A stretch of 64,000 nucleotides of DNA from JBIOJM01 sp044450785 (GCA_044450785.1 JBIOJM010000007.1:5943-69942); one strand, 5' to 3'. Counted from the first letter of the stretch, positions 44,873 through 54,681 are shown. The notes: a model not told the origin generated them from the sequence alone. Made by a program: numbers and translations.

Positions 44873-46792
44873 GTGTCGGAAGGTGAAAAGATTATTGGGA
44901 TCGATCTGGGGACGACCAACAGTGTGGTCGCGGTGATGGAGGGGGGCGATGTGACGGTCATCGCCAATCAGGACGGGGGTCGACTGACACCGTCGGTGGT
45001 CGCGTTCTCCCCGAAGGGGGATACTCTGGTCGGCGATCCGGCGAAGCGGCAGGCCATCACCAATCCCACGGAGACGATCTATTCGATCAAGCGCTTCATG
45101 GGGCGGCGCCATGACGAGGTGCGGACCGAGGAGAAGATGGTCCCTTACAAGGTCCTGGGGGGGGAGAAAGAGTTCGTCAAGGTCCATACGAACAAGAAGG
45201 ACTACACGCCCCCTGAGATCTCGGCGATGGTGCTGCGCAAACTCAAGGAAGCGGCGGAGAGCTACCTGGGCCACAAGATCCGCAAAGCCGTGATCACGGT
45301 CCCGGCTTATTTTAACGACAGCCAGCGGCAAGCGACCAAGGATGCCGGTCAGATCGCCGGTCTGGAAGTCGCGCGGATCATCAATGAGCCGACGGCGGCC
45401 GCGCTGGCATATGGTCTGGAGAAAAAGAAGAACGAGAAGATCGCGGTCTTCGACCTCGGGGGTGGAACATTTGACATTTCGATCCTGGACGTCGCCGACG
45501 GCGTGTTCGAGGTCCTCTCCACCAACGGCGACACGCACTTGGGTGGCGACGACTGGGATGAAGCCCTGATGAATTTCATCGCCGATGATTTCAAGAAAGG
45601 GCAGGGGATCGACCTGCGTAAGGACCAGATGGCCCTGCAGCGGCTCAAGGAGGCGGCCGAGAAGGCCAAGAAGGACCTGTCGTTCCACGCTCAGGCGGAC
45701 ATCAACCTGCCGTTCATCACGGCCGACGCCTCGGGCCCCAAGCACCTGGCGACGGTGATCAGCCGGGCCCAGTTCGAAAAGCTCACCGACAGCCTTTTCG
45801 AGCGGTGCCGGGGCCCGGTGGTGAAGGCGCTGGACGATGCCAAGCTCAAGGCGGCGGAGATCGACGAGGTGGTGCTGGTCGGCGGTTCCACGCGCATGCC
45901 GCGCGTCCAGCAGATCGTCAAGGACATCTTCGGCAAGGAGCCCCACAAGGGAGTCAACCCCGACGAAGTCGTCGCCGTCGGCGCGGCCATCCAAGGCGCC
46001 GTCCTGACCGGCGAGGTGAAGGAAGTCCTGCTCCTGGACGTCACGCCTCTCTCGCTGGGCCTGGAGACGAAGGGGGGAGTCATGACCGTCCTCGTGCCTC
46101 GGAATACGACCATTCCGACCGAGAAAAAGGAGACGTTCACCACGGCCGATGACAATCAGACGGCCGTGACGATCAAGGTCTACCAGGGTGAGCGGCCGAT
46201 GGCCGGCGACAATCGATTCCTCAAGGAATTCAACCTGGAAGGGATTCCGCCGGCTCGCATGGGCCAGCCGAAGATCGAGGTATCCTTCAACATCGACGCC
46301 AACGGCATCTTGAACGTCACGGCGCGCGACCAGGGCACCGGCAAGGAACAGACCATCCGCATCGAGGGCTCGGGGGGCCTTCAGAAGGACGAGATCGAGC
46401 GCATGAAGCGCGACGCCGAGACACACGCCGCCGAGGACAAGCAGCGGCGCGAGCTGGCGGAGGCCAGGAACACCGCCGAGCAGCAGATCTATCAGCTCGA
46501 AAAAGTTCTCGAGGAGCACAAGGACAAGCTGAGCGAATCCGATCGCTCCGCCGTCCGCGCCGCGATCGACAAGGTCAACGAAGTCAAGCATCAAGACGAC
46601 GTGGCGGCCCTCAACCGTGCGATGGACGAGCTGCAGCGTGCCAGCCACGCGATGACCGATCATCTGAACGCGGGCGGAAACACGGCACCGGGCGCGGGGG
46701 CGGCGCCGCCCTCGGACGCCGCTTCCCACGACGGCGCCGGAGGCCCCAAGCCCGAGGATGTGATCGACGTCGAATTCGAGGAGAAAAAGTAG
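44873..46792 (+). CDS. dnaK: Molecular chaperone DnaK (Hsp70)
   Basis: The 639 aa protein begins KIIGIDLGTTNSVVAVMEGG (phosphate-binding loop 1). It contains VITVPAYFNDSQRQATKDAG, IINEPTAAALAYGLEKKKNE, the DLGGGTFDISILDVADGVFE signature, and VVLVGGSTRMPRVQQIVKDI. The substrate domain follows (GDNRFLKEFNLEGIPPARMG), and the lid ends with an EEKK tail (DVIDVEFEEKK), the typical DnaK terminus. The GTG start at 44873 has AAGGAG 7 nt upstream. It is followed 5 bp later by clpB, so the two disaggregation partners form an operon. dnaJ is not seen, and grpE is at 5.5 kb. Confidence 0.98.
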   Translation: MSEGEKIIGIDLGTTNSVVAVMEGGDVTVIANQDGGRLTPSVVAFSPKGDTLVGDPAKRQAITNPTETIYSIKRFMGRRHDEVRTEEKMVPYKVLGGEKEFVKVHTNKKDYTPPEISAMVLRKLKEAAESYLGHKIRKAVITVPAYFNDSQRQATKDAGQIAGLEVARIINEPTAAALAYGLEKKKNEKIAVFDLGGGTFDISILDVADGVFEVLSTNGDTHLGGDDWDEALMNFIADDFKKGQGIDLRKDQMALQRLKEAAEKAKKDLSFHAQADINLPFITADASGPKHLATVISRAQFEKLTDSLFERCRGPVVKALDDAKLKAAEIDEVVLVGGSTRMPRVQQIVKDIFGKEPHKGVNPDEVVAVGAAIQGAVLTGEVKEVLLLDVTPLSLGLETKGGVMTVLVPRNTTIPTEKKETFTTADDNQTAVTIKVYQGERPMAGDNRFLKEFNLEGIPPARMGQPKIEVSFNIDANGILNVTARDQGTGKEQTIRIEGSGGLQKDEIERMKRDAETHAAEDKQRRELAEARNTAEQQIYQLEKVLEEHKDKLSESDRSAVRAAIDKVNEVKHQDDVAALNRAMDELQRASHAMTDHLNAGGNTAPGAGAAPPSDAASHDGAGGPKPEDVIDVEFEEKK

Positions 46793-46797
46793 TTGAC

Positions 46798-49443
46798 ATG
46801 GCTGTTCGATTCGACCAATTCACACTCAAGAGTCAGGAGGCGGTGCGACAAGCCCAGTCCGTCGCCCAGGAGCGCGGGCATCCTCGGCTGGAGCCGATGC
46901 ACTTGCTGGCGTCGCTGTTGCAACCCGACCAGCAGGTCGTCCGTTCGCTCTTGAATAAGCTGGGCGTGAACCCGGCCCAGGTCCTCAAGGCCGCGGAGGA
47001 AGGGCTGGGCATCTTCCCCAAGACGTCCGGCGGCGAGTTGACGATTAGCCCCGAGGTCACGCGGATCTTTGAATGCGCCCTAGCCGAGGCCGGGCGGATG
47101 AAGGACCAGTACGTCTCCGTCGAACACTTGTTCCTGGCCGTCTTCAAGATCGAGAGCCGGGCGCAGACCTTGCTCAAATCCTTGGGGGTGAGTGAGAAAG
47201 ACGTTCTCGAGGCGCTTCAGAAGGTTCGGGGCAGCCAGCGCGTCACCGACCAGAGCCCGGAGGACAAGTACGAGGCTCTGGACCGCTATGGCCGCGACCT
47301 GGTCGAGCTGGCGCGGAAGGGAAAGATGGACCCGGTGATCGGCCGCGATTCCGAGATCCGGCGCGTGGTGCAAGTACTGAGCCGCCGCACCAAGAACAAT
47401 CCCGTCCTGATCGGCGAGCCGGGAGTGGGCAAAACCGCCATCGTCGAGGGACTCGCCCAGCGCATCGTCTCCGGCGACGTGCCCGAGAGCCTGCAGAATC
47501 GCCGGCTGGTCGCGCTCGATCTCGGAGCACTCGTCGCGGGCACCAAGTTCCGCGGCGAGTTCGAGGAACGGCTCAAGGCCGTGTTGAAGGAGGTGACCGA
47601 GTCCGAGGGCCGGATCATCCTGTTCATCGACGAGCTTCACAACGTTGTCGGCGCCGGCAAGGGGGAGGGCGCGATGGATGCGGCCAACCTCTTGAAGCCG
47701 GCGCTGGCGCGCGGCGAGCTGCGCTGTATCGGCGCCACCACTCTCGACGAATTCCGCGAGCACGTCGAGAAAGATCCGGCCCTGGAGCGCCGGTTCCAGC
47801 CGGTGTTCGTGGGCGAGCCCTCGGTCGATGACACGATCGCGATCCTCCGAGGGTTGAAAGAACGCTACGAACTGCACCACAAGGTCAAGATCAGGGATTC
47901 CGCCCTCGTGACGGCTGCCAAGCTCTCGTCGCGCTACATCACCGACCGCTTCCTCCCGGATAAGGCCATCGACCTGGTTGACGAGGCCGCCAGCCGGCTG
48001 TCGATGGAGCTCCAGTCCGTTCCGGCCGAGATCGACACCCGCCAGCGCCAACTCCTCCAGCTCCAGTTGGCCGAGCGCATGCTCGGACACGAAGAGGAAG
48101 CGCAAGCACGCGAACGACACGCCGAGGTCCAGGATGAGATCCGGCGAGTCGAGAAGGAGCTTCAAGACCTCCGCCGCCAGTGGGAGATGGAAAAGTCGGG
48201 CCTGGGGGACATCCAGAAAGTTCGCGAACGCCTCGAAGCGGTGAAGGCCGAGTTCAGCCCAAAGTATGATGAAGTCCTCAAGATGCAGCAGCGCGGCGAG
48301 CGGCCCGATGAAGAGCAGTTCCAGTCGCTGGAGGCACTCGATACCGAGCGAAAAGCCCTGGAAAAACGGATCGCGACGGCCGAGGCACAGGGCGACGGTC
48401 AGACCAAGGAGGCAAGCCGGCTCCTCAAGCGGGAGGTCGACTCCGAAGAGATCGCCGAGGTCGTCTGCCAGTGGACCGGCATCCCGGTTGCCAGGATGCT
48501 CACCACCGAGCGCGCAAAGCTCTTGCAACTCGAGGACCAGATCCATTTGCGGCTGGTGGATCAGGACGCCGCCGTCCGCGCCGTGGCGGACGCCGTCCGC
48601 CGCAGCCGCGCCGGTTTGCAAGACCCCAATCGGCCGATCGGCTCGTTTCTCTTCCTCGGGCCCACGGGCGTCGGCAAGACCGAGCTGGCCAAGGCCCTGG
48701 CGGAATTCCTGTTCGACAGCGAAACGGCGATGGTCCGTCTCGACATGAGCGAGTTCGGTGAGCGGCACAACGTCGCGCGATTGATCGGTGCTCCACCCGG
48801 CTACATCGGCTACGAAGAGGGGGGGCGGCTGACCGAGTCGATTCGCCGCCGGCCTTACTCGGTCATCCTGCTCGACGAGATCGAGAAGGCCCACCGCGAC
48901 GTCTTCAATGTTCTGCTCCAGCTCCTGGACGACGGCCGCTTGACCGACGGCCAGGGGCGCACGGTCGACTTTCGCAACACCGTCGTCATCATGACGTCCA
49001 ACCTGGGCAGCCAGATCATTGCCGACCTGGCCGGAACCGACGACGAACCGAGGATCCGGCGGGAGATCCAGAACCTCTTGAAGTCCGCGTTCCTCCCCGA
49101 GTTTCTCAACCGCATCGATGAAACGATCATCTTCCATCCCCTCGGGATGAAAGAGCTGACCGAGATCGTCGGCATTCAACTCGGGCGGCTCGAGCGGCAG
49201 CTCTCGGAGGCCGGCTTGACTCTGCGGGTCAGCGACGAGGCTCGGTCACGGTTGGCCCACGAAGGCTTCGAACCCGCCTTCGGCGCGCGGCCTCTGAAGC
49301 GACTCATTCAACAGCGGTTGGCCAATCAAATCGCGACCAAGCTCCTCGAGCAGGAAATCGGGCAAGGTGACGTTGTCGAGGTCGTTTGCAGCGGATCGGA
49401 GTTCAAGATCACGCCTGTCCGGCCAGGCGCCGCCGGCCGCTGA
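46798..49443 (+). CDS. clpB: ATP-dependent disaggregase ClpB (Hsp100)
   Basis: The 881 aa protein cooperates with DnaK to rescue aggregated proteins. Residues 1-150 form the double Clp-N domain (FTLKSQEAVRQAQSVAQERG). The first AAA+ module has Walker A VLIGEPGVGKTAIVEGLAQR and the FIDELHNVVGAGKGEGAMDA Walker B. A long coiled-coil middle domain (~400-530, LERMLGHEEEAQARERHAEV) marks ClpB rather than ClpA or ClpC. The second AAA+ module has FLFLGPTGVGKTELAKALAE, then GAPPGYIGYEEGG, and the family C-terminus. Standard length (~860-880 aa). Co-transcribed with dnaK. Confidence 0.98.
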   Translation: MAVRFDQFTLKSQEAVRQAQSVAQERGHPRLEPMHLLASLLQPDQQVVRSLLNKLGVNPAQVLKAAEEGLGIFPKTSGGELTISPEVTRIFECALAEAGRMKDQYVSVEHLFLAVFKIESRAQTLLKSLGVSEKDVLEALQKVRGSQRVTDQSPEDKYEALDRYGRDLVELARKGKMDPVIGRDSEIRRVVQVLSRRTKNNPVLIGEPGVGKTAIVEGLAQRIVSGDVPESLQNRRLVALDLGALVAGTKFRGEFEERLKAVLKEVTESEGRIILFIDELHNVVGAGKGEGAMDAANLLKPALARGELRCIGATTLDEFREHVEKDPALERRFQPVFVGEPSVDDTIAILRGLKERYELHHKVKIRDSALVTAAKLSSRYITDRFLPDKAIDLVDEAASRLSMELQSVPAEIDTRQRQLLQLQLAERMLGHEEEAQARERHAEVQDEIRRVEKELQDLRRQWEMEKSGLGDIQKVRERLEAVKAEFSPKYDEVLKMQQRGERPDEEQFQSLEALDTERKALEKRIATAEAQGDGQTKEASRLLKREVDSEEIAEVVCQWTGIPVARMLTTERAKLLQLEDQIHLRLVDQDAAVRAVADAVRRSRAGLQDPNRPIGSFLFLGPTGVGKTELAKALAEFLFDSETAMVRLDMSEFGERHNVARLIGAPPGYIGYEEGGRLTESIRRRPYSVILLDEIEKAHRDVFNVLLQLLDDGRLTDGQGRTVDFRNTVVIMTSNLGSQIIADLAGTDDEPRIRREIQNLLKSAFLPEFLNRIDETIIFHPLGMKELTEIVGIQLGRLERQLSEAGLTLRVSDEARSRLAHEGFEPAFGARPLKRLIQQRLANQIATKLLEQEIGQGDVVEVVCSGSEFKITPVRPGAAGR

Positions 49444-49539
49444 GCGAAAGCGACGTGCCCGCTCCATCCCCTGCCGCCGCGGCGAAATCACGGGGAGCAA
49501 GCGTCTCGTTCCCACCCAGAATGGAAACGATTCATTTCA

Positions 49540-49992
49540 TTACTGGCGAGGAGCGGTTTTTCTCTTTGTCCCGGCCTTGATGGCGGAAGTCTGGTTCTTC
49601 TGGGTCGTCACGGATCTCATCGAAGGGTAGAAAGGCACGGGCTTCCCCGACATGTCCACCCGGGCCGAGGCATCGGCCATATCAAAAATGCTGGACGAGG
49701 TCGGGCGGGTCGCCGTCATTCTTCGTCTGCTCTCGCGTCGAGGAATGGGTGGGGGCGGTGGAATGGCCCCTCGCGACTTGCCGGTGACGGCTTTCTTACC
49801 TTGAGAGGTCGTGGCAGTGCGAATCGACGTCCTACCGCGCCCGGCGCTGGTGCTGGCGGTTGTGGTCGAAGTCGCGGGGCCCGGATTCGCGGTCGTCGGA
49901 CTCTGAGTTTGAGCGCTCGCGGTCGAGGCGACCACGGCGGCAAGAATGGCGGAGGTCGTGAACATGCTGGGTGATTTCATGGTCATCCGCAA
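49540..49992 (-). CDS. Small secreted Thr/Ser/Pro-rich protein
   Basis: The 150 aa frame has a signal peptide (MKSPSMFTTSAILAAVVAST, cleavage after ASA) followed by low-complexity Thr/Ser/Ala (TTTASTSAGRGRTSIRTATT), a Pro tract (IPPPPPIPRR) and a basic C-terminus. No domain is recognisable. The start may be ATG 49992 or ATG 49980. It lies convergently to clpB. Confidence 0.45.
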   Translation of the reverse strand: MRMTMKSPSMFTTSAILAAVVASTASAQTQSPTTANPGPATSTTTASTSAGRGRTSIRTATTSQGKKAVTGKSRGAIPPPPPIPRRESRRRMTATRPTSSSIFDMADASARVDMSGKPVPFYPSMRSVTTQKNQTSAIKAGTKRKTAPRQ

Positions 49993-50235
49993 TCGAATCG
50001 GAAGGACAAGAGGAACGACTGAATTCGAACACTGTCTGTCGTGAGGAGACCTGGCCCTGAAGTCGTACCAACCGGTGTGGGCCGCCCTCCATCCTCGGGG
50101 ATCGTGACGATTCTATCCTGATATCATCCGACATCGGCCCGAGAACTTCAAGGCCGTGGCCAGCGCGAGTAGTCTTTTGGCATCGCACCGCCTTAGCGCA
50201 GCTCTAGACCGCTGACTTGCTTCCGGCTAGATCGG

Positions 50236-52931
50236 GTGACCCCGTGCGGAAAAAAGTGGGAACATTGGGTCGACTCCGGGCAGTATGAGAGAGGAATCAC
50301 CGAGTTTCCCCGGGGGTCTTCTCATGTTGGGGCGGCACGACGTTGTTCTGAGGTCCTCTGTGACCTGGAAGGCCGCTCGTATGCCGAGGCCGCCCGCCGG
50401 CTCCGGTGCCCTTTGGGGACGGTCCAGAGCCGTCTGGCCCGCGGCCGCGAGCGGCTTCGTGCTCGCCTCGTCCGGCGCGGCCTCGCACCCGCGGCGGTCT
50501 CGGCCCTGCTGGCCGAGGGTGCAACGGCATCGGTCCCGGAGGTCCTGGCAGAGGCAACAGTCAAGGCCGCGATTGCGGTGGCGACGCGTCAGGGGACAGC
50601 AGCCGGGGCGGTCTCGGCGACGATCGCTTCACTGGTGGATTACGCACTGAGGAGCATGACCATGACAGTACTCAAAAGAGCCGCGGCGGCCGCCACGGCG
50701 TTCTCGATCGCGCTCGGCGCGGGTCTGCTGGCACATGGCTCACCAAGGGCTGTCGATCCGTCGCCGCCTGGCGCCGGCTCTACCGTAGTCCAGCCGCCCC
50801 AAATTGCCCCTGGGGCCGCCAAACGCACACCGGCCAAGCACGCGAAGCTCGGCCGCACCTTGAACCTTCAGGTTGTCAGCGTCACGGACAACGCGCCGCT
50901 GGCCGCCGCGGCAGTCTGGGTCCGCGTTACCCGGGGCAAGGATCACGTTTCCCAGGGGAAGACCGACGAACAGGGGCGCTACCCGATCTCGCTGCCCGGT
51001 GACTTTTCCTACTTCATCGTCGTGACTGCGCACCCCGGCTTCGCGCCGATCGAGCTGCGCTGGCTCGCGCCTGAGATTCCTGAGAATTACACCCTGGCGC
51101 TCGAGCATGGGGTGCCGATCGGCGGCACTGTCCGCGACGATCAAGGCCGGCCGATCGCGGGAGCCCGGGTTCTCCTCAAGGTCAACGCGCCCACTCCGCG
51201 TGGCCGTCCCAATGCTTACGTCAGTACGGGAGCCGAAGTCGCCGCCGCGATCACCGACGCCGAGGGACGCTGGCGATCCGAGGCCCTCCCCGCCTCCACC
51301 GGCCCCGGCGTCAGGCTCGATGTTGAATTGGCGCATCCTGACCACGTCACTGTCGAGCAGCTCATCTCGGCCGAGCAGGCCCGTGCGCTCACGAGCGTGC
51401 AAGTGATGGAGCCCGGCGTTTCACTTGCCGGCACCGTGCTCAGCCCCGACGGCGGTCCGGTCGCGGAGGCTACGGTCGTGGTGGTGCAACAGCACAGAGT
51501 TGGGATGCTTACGCGGGTCAAGACCGATCAGAACGGCCGGTTCCACACCGGCCGCTTCCTCGACCTGAAGTTTTCCGAGACGATGCTGACTGTCCAGGCG
51601 CAGGGCTTCGCCTCGGCCGTGCGGCGGGTCAAGATCACACCGACGACCCCGCCCCAGGTCGTCCAGCTCGCGCCGCGCCGGCCGCTCCGTGGCCATGTGG
51701 TCGACGCACAGGGCAGGACCGTGGCGGGAGCGGTCGTCTCGTCCACCCAAGGCCTCGGCAACGGCCCACTCGATTGGGAGGCCGAGACCGACGAGAACGG
51801 CCGGTTCGAGTGGCCCGACGCCCCGGCCTTCGGCACGATCCTCCTTGACGCCTTCAAGCCCCCTTTCAGCCAAGCGATGGGGCGCGGGGTCGAAGCGGGC
51901 TCGGGCGAGGTCACGATCGCCTTGCACCGCCCGCAACACCTTCACGGCACGGTCACCGATGCCGAGACTGGCCATCCAATCCAGCGATTCGTCCTCGTTC
52001 CCGGCTGGGGCCCGGATCGCCCAGGAAGTCGTCCGGAGTGGCTTCGAGGTGAGCCGAGCGCCACGACATTCGCGGGCGGTAAGTTCGACTTGAAAGACGG
52101 CTTGTTTCCCGACCAGGGCCTCCGCCGCTCGATTCGGATCGAGGCCGACGGCTATCGACCCCGCGACCGAAACCACCGACTCCGGATGACTTCCCCGACT
52201 TCACCGACGAGCAGAAGTCGGCGTGGTACGACGCCTACCGCAAGACGCCCGAAGGGCGGTCCTCTCTCGGCGAGGAGCGTCAGTACGCCGTCGTTGTCCA
52301 TCCCGACGGCTCCTTTCGGATCGAAGACGTACCCGCCGGCCGCTACGCGCTCTTGCTCCCGTTCGACCGGCGCTCCAGCGGCGACCATTCGAGCCGGCTC
52401 GCCTTCGCTCGGGCTGATGTAATCGTTCCCGAGATTCCGGGCGGTCGCAGCGACCTACCACTCGACATCGGCGCGGTACCACTGGCGGTCTTTCCCGTCC
52501 GCGAGCTCAAAGTCGGAGATGCGGCACCGGCGCTCACGCCCAAGGCTGCCGACGGACGCCCGCTCGATCTGCAGGCACTGAGGGGGCGATTCGTGCTTCT
52601 GGCATTCTGGGCGACGTATCGGAATCTGGACGACATCCCTCACCTCAAAGCGACGTACGAGGCCTTCGGCCGCGAGCCGGGCTTGGTCATGATCGGCTTG
52701 AGCCAGGATATTGAGCCCGATACCGCGAGACGCTATGCCACCCACCGCGGCCTGGCGTGGGAACAGCGCTACCTCGGCCGGAGCGACGCAGACCCCGTCG
52801 CGGCCGCTTTCGGTATGCGCCACCCACCCCAGGTCATTCTGATCGGGCCCGACGGCCGGCTCGTCGCCCGGGATCTCCAGGGCGACGGGATCAAGCAGGC
52901 GGTCGCCAAGGCACTCGGACGGAAGGACTGA
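50236..52931 (+). pseudogene. Frameshifted fusion: ECF sigma region 4, membrane anchor, carboxypeptidase-regulatory repeats and thioredoxin-fold domain
   Basis: The first recognisable part (from ~50340) is sigma region 4 (LCDLEGRSYAEAARRLRCPL, then GTVQSRLARGRERLRARLVR); region 2 is missing. A membrane helix follows (ATAFSIALGAGLLAHG), then four or more carboxypeptidase-regulatory-like beta repeats (RTLNLQVVSVTDNAPLAAAA, GGTVRDDQGRPIAGARVLLK, LAGTVLSPDGGPVAEATVVV, LRGHVVDAQGRTVAGAVVSS). Near 52150-52185 the frame shifts; the other frame continues FPDFTDEQKSAWYDAYRKTP and a redoxin/TlpA-like domain (GRFVLLAFWATYRNLDDIPH, then LVMIGLSQDIEPDTARRYAT) to 52931. Where redoxins have WCGPC, this has TYRNLDD, so the domain could not do thiol chemistry. 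ECF fusions of this sort are planctomycete specialities; this copy is 5'-truncated and split. Confidence 0.75.
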
Positions 52932-52954
52932 ACGGACGCGGGCGAAGCCGGATC

Positions 52955-52972
52955 GTTCACAAGCCTGTGAAC
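52955..52972. terminator. Short hairpin after the fusion gene
   Basis: GTTCACA-AGCC-TGTGAAC, 7-bp perfect arms, 24 bp after the stop at 52931. It lacks a T-run, so termination is only possible rather than certain. Confidence 0.35.
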
Positions 52973-53010
52973 GGTCCGATCCCACTCGTGTTCAACGGCC
53001 CGACGGCAGG

Positions 53011-53131
53011 CTATACCGCTTGCGGGCGGAAATGAGACATTCCAAACTAACCCGAAGCGTAAGCGAGGTCTGGGTTTGCGGCCCTCGCTCACGCTTCGGG
53101 TTGGTGTCAATCCCCGCCGCGAGCGGTATAG
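53011..53131. repeat. Nested inverted repeat (AACCCGAAGCG type)
   Basis: An inner inverted repeat, AACCCGAAGCGTAAGCGAGG at 53049-53068 and its complement at 53083-53102 (one mismatch in 20), is enclosed by an outer one (CTATACCGCTTGCGGGCGG at 53011-53029 and its near-complement at 53114-53131). No coding sequence lies here. Confidence 0.8.
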
Positions 53132-53208
53132 AATCCCGATGGGCAACGGAGAAACTGCAAGCCGTCCATTCGCGGTCGTATAGGCCGGGAACGGCAGTGC
53201 TCACACCG

Positions 53209-53597
53209 ACCCGACGCGCAAGCGAGGAACGCTCTCCGGACATATCCGGAGAGCGTTTGGTCTCGCGCGAACCGCACCTCGCTTGCGCGTTTTGATGTTG
53301 CGCTTTTCTTTGGTTTCGCCCCGAAGGGGCACCGACATGCCAGCCCAGGGCAACGCCCTGGGAACTGGACAGCGTAATGACCCGTGCCCTGAAAGGGCCG
53401 AACAGCGTGTTACCCCAGCGGTACCGCGCTTCACGTTCCATCGAGGTAGGGAGCCGGTTCTTGTCACGCCCTTTCAGGGCTCTGCTGATTCTTGTCGTTC
53501 GTTCTTCCCAGGGCGTTGCCCTGGGCTGATATGTTACGGCCCCTACGGGGCGAAATCCAAAATGCGCAACTTCAAAACTCGCGCGTCGGGTTAGTAT
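53209..53597. repeat. Large mirror-symmetric palindrome island
   Basis: From the centre (~53434) outwards, three hairpins are repeated on both sides in reverse order. They are GCCCTGAAAGGGC (53386-53398 / 53469-53481), CCCAGGGCAACGCCCTGGG (53344-53362 / 53508-53526) and GCCCCGAAGGGGC (53318-53330 / 53540-53552). Outside these, a ~35-nt stretch with GATGTTGCGC is matched imperfectly by GCGCAACTTCAAAAC. The left flank holds a further perfect hairpin (AACGCTCTCCGGA-CATA-TCCGGAGAGCGTT, 53228-53257) inside ACGCGCAAGCGAGG/CCTCGCTTGCGCGT arms. No gene is present. Confidence 0.85.
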
Positions 53598-53673
53598 CAG
53601 TTGCGCGAGCGAGCCATGCCGCTTCAGATCGTGTCTCAATCGCTGGTTTCTAGCTCGTTGACGTTTGATTATT

Positions 53674-53946
53674 TCATTTGTTGCGGCCGTTCCCGCTCTT
53701 GGTGCGAACCTTCGCCCGAAGCTTCTCGAAGACTTCAGGCCCGTCGAGCAATTCCCCGCGGTCGGCCTGGCCGATACCGATTTGAATTTCTCGTCGAAGT
53801 TCCTCGAATCTCATCGCCCGGAACTTGTCTCGCTCTTCAAGCAGCCGGAGTGCTTCGCGGACGACCTCGCTCGCAGAGAGATAAAGCCCGCTCTGAACCT
53901 TCGTGTGAATCAGTTGTTCAAGCTCGGGTGTGAGTGAAACGTTCAT
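53674..53946 (-). CDS. ParD-like type II antitoxin without a toxin
   Basis: The 90 aa protein begins with a ribbon-helix-helix (MNVSLTPELEQLIHTKVQSG, then LYLSASEVVREALRLLEERD), the ParD/CopG DNA-binding fold, and has a basic C-terminal helix expected to bind ParE. In normal modules parE follows immediately; here the stop is followed by ~75 bp of unrelated sequence and then the palindrome island. It is an orphan antitoxin. Confidence 0.82.
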   Translation of the reverse strand: MNVSLTPELEQLIHTKVQSGLYLSASEVVREALRLLEERDKFRAMRFEELRREIQIGIGQADRGELLDGPEVFEKLRAKVRTKSGNGRNK

Positions 53947-54056
53947 CGGACCTACCTCTTTAAAGGGACAAATCTCGAATCTGCCTCTTCTTAGCGTATC
54001 CGATGATGGCTAACCTTGTCAAAGTTCGCTATGGACCCGCTTCGGTTCGAGCCGGA

Positions 54057-54244
54057 TCACGGCGGCGATGCCGGCGAGGCCCCAAGCTCCCGTTCCAAGT
54101 CGGCCGCATCAAAGTCCTTTTCGAGTAGCTCCGCCACGGTGATTCCTTTCTCGAGCAGGAGATAGGCGACGAGGCCAAGACCAGGCCGAGGAAGAGGAGA
54201 AGAGTCACCAAAACGCGACGTTTCGTCAACACGGGTCGTATCAT
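54057..54244 (-). pseudogene. Small single-pass membrane protein split by a frameshift
   Basis: From ATG 54244, MIRPVLTKRRVLVTLLLFLG runs into a membrane helix. Near 54190 the reading shifts: one frame goes on into Ser/Arg-rich sequence, while the other continues LVAYLLLEKGITVAELLEKD and FDAADLERELGASPAS to a stop at 54057. Joining the two gives a plausible ~60-residue membrane protein. The family was not recognised. The remaining ~200 bp up to 54459 hold nothing supported. Confidence 0.35.
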
Positions 54245-54459
54245 CGATCCACTCTTTCCCTGCGTACGAAATGAGGGCTCTGGTGGAAGCCGGGAAGATT
54301 GCGATCTTGAGAAACACAAAGCAGAATGGCACTGCGTCCCCGGATCGGCAAGCTGGCGATTCTGCTTTTTGAGAGCAATTCGTCGAGAAGCCGAGTATCT
54401 TGTCGTCGTCGGGTTCCGCACGTCCGACGGCTCTCTGTCTTCGAGAATGGAGGATCGGC

Positions 54460-54681
54460 ATGTACTTTAACGTGGGGCCCGTCGAGATTTTGGTGATCCT
54501 GGCGTCCCTTGTGTTCATCATCTGGCCAGCGTGCCGGATTTGCTCGCGAGCCGGGTTTCCAGCCGCGCTGGGACTGTTGATCGTGGTGCCCCTTTTTAAT
54601 CTGGTCCTGCTCTACGTGCTCGCCTTTGCCGAGTGGCCGGCGCTGCGCCATCAGAGAAAAAGCACGAATCTCGATTTCTGA
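54460..54681 (+). CDS. Small two-helix membrane protein
   Basis: The 73 aa protein (MYFNVGPVEILVILASLVFI start) has two membrane helices, about residues 7-24 and 32-57, linked by a short loop with CRICSRAGF, and a short polar tail. GGAGG lies 6 nt before the ATG. Proteins of this shape with an N-terminal GPVE(I/L)L are common; no function is assigned. Confidence 0.6.
   Translation: MYFNVGPVEILVILASLVFIIWPACRICSRAGFPAALGLLIVVPLFNLVLLYVLAFAEWPALRHQRKSTNLDF

Noticed and set aside
44795..46729. A 644-codon open frame on the minus strand
   Set aside because: It is the antisense shadow of dnaK in a GC-rich gene; no domain is recognisable and the DnaK reading is unmistakable.
47080..49179. A 699-codon open frame opposite clpB
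   Set aside because: It is antisense to the well-supported ClpB and reflects GC-rich codon bias.
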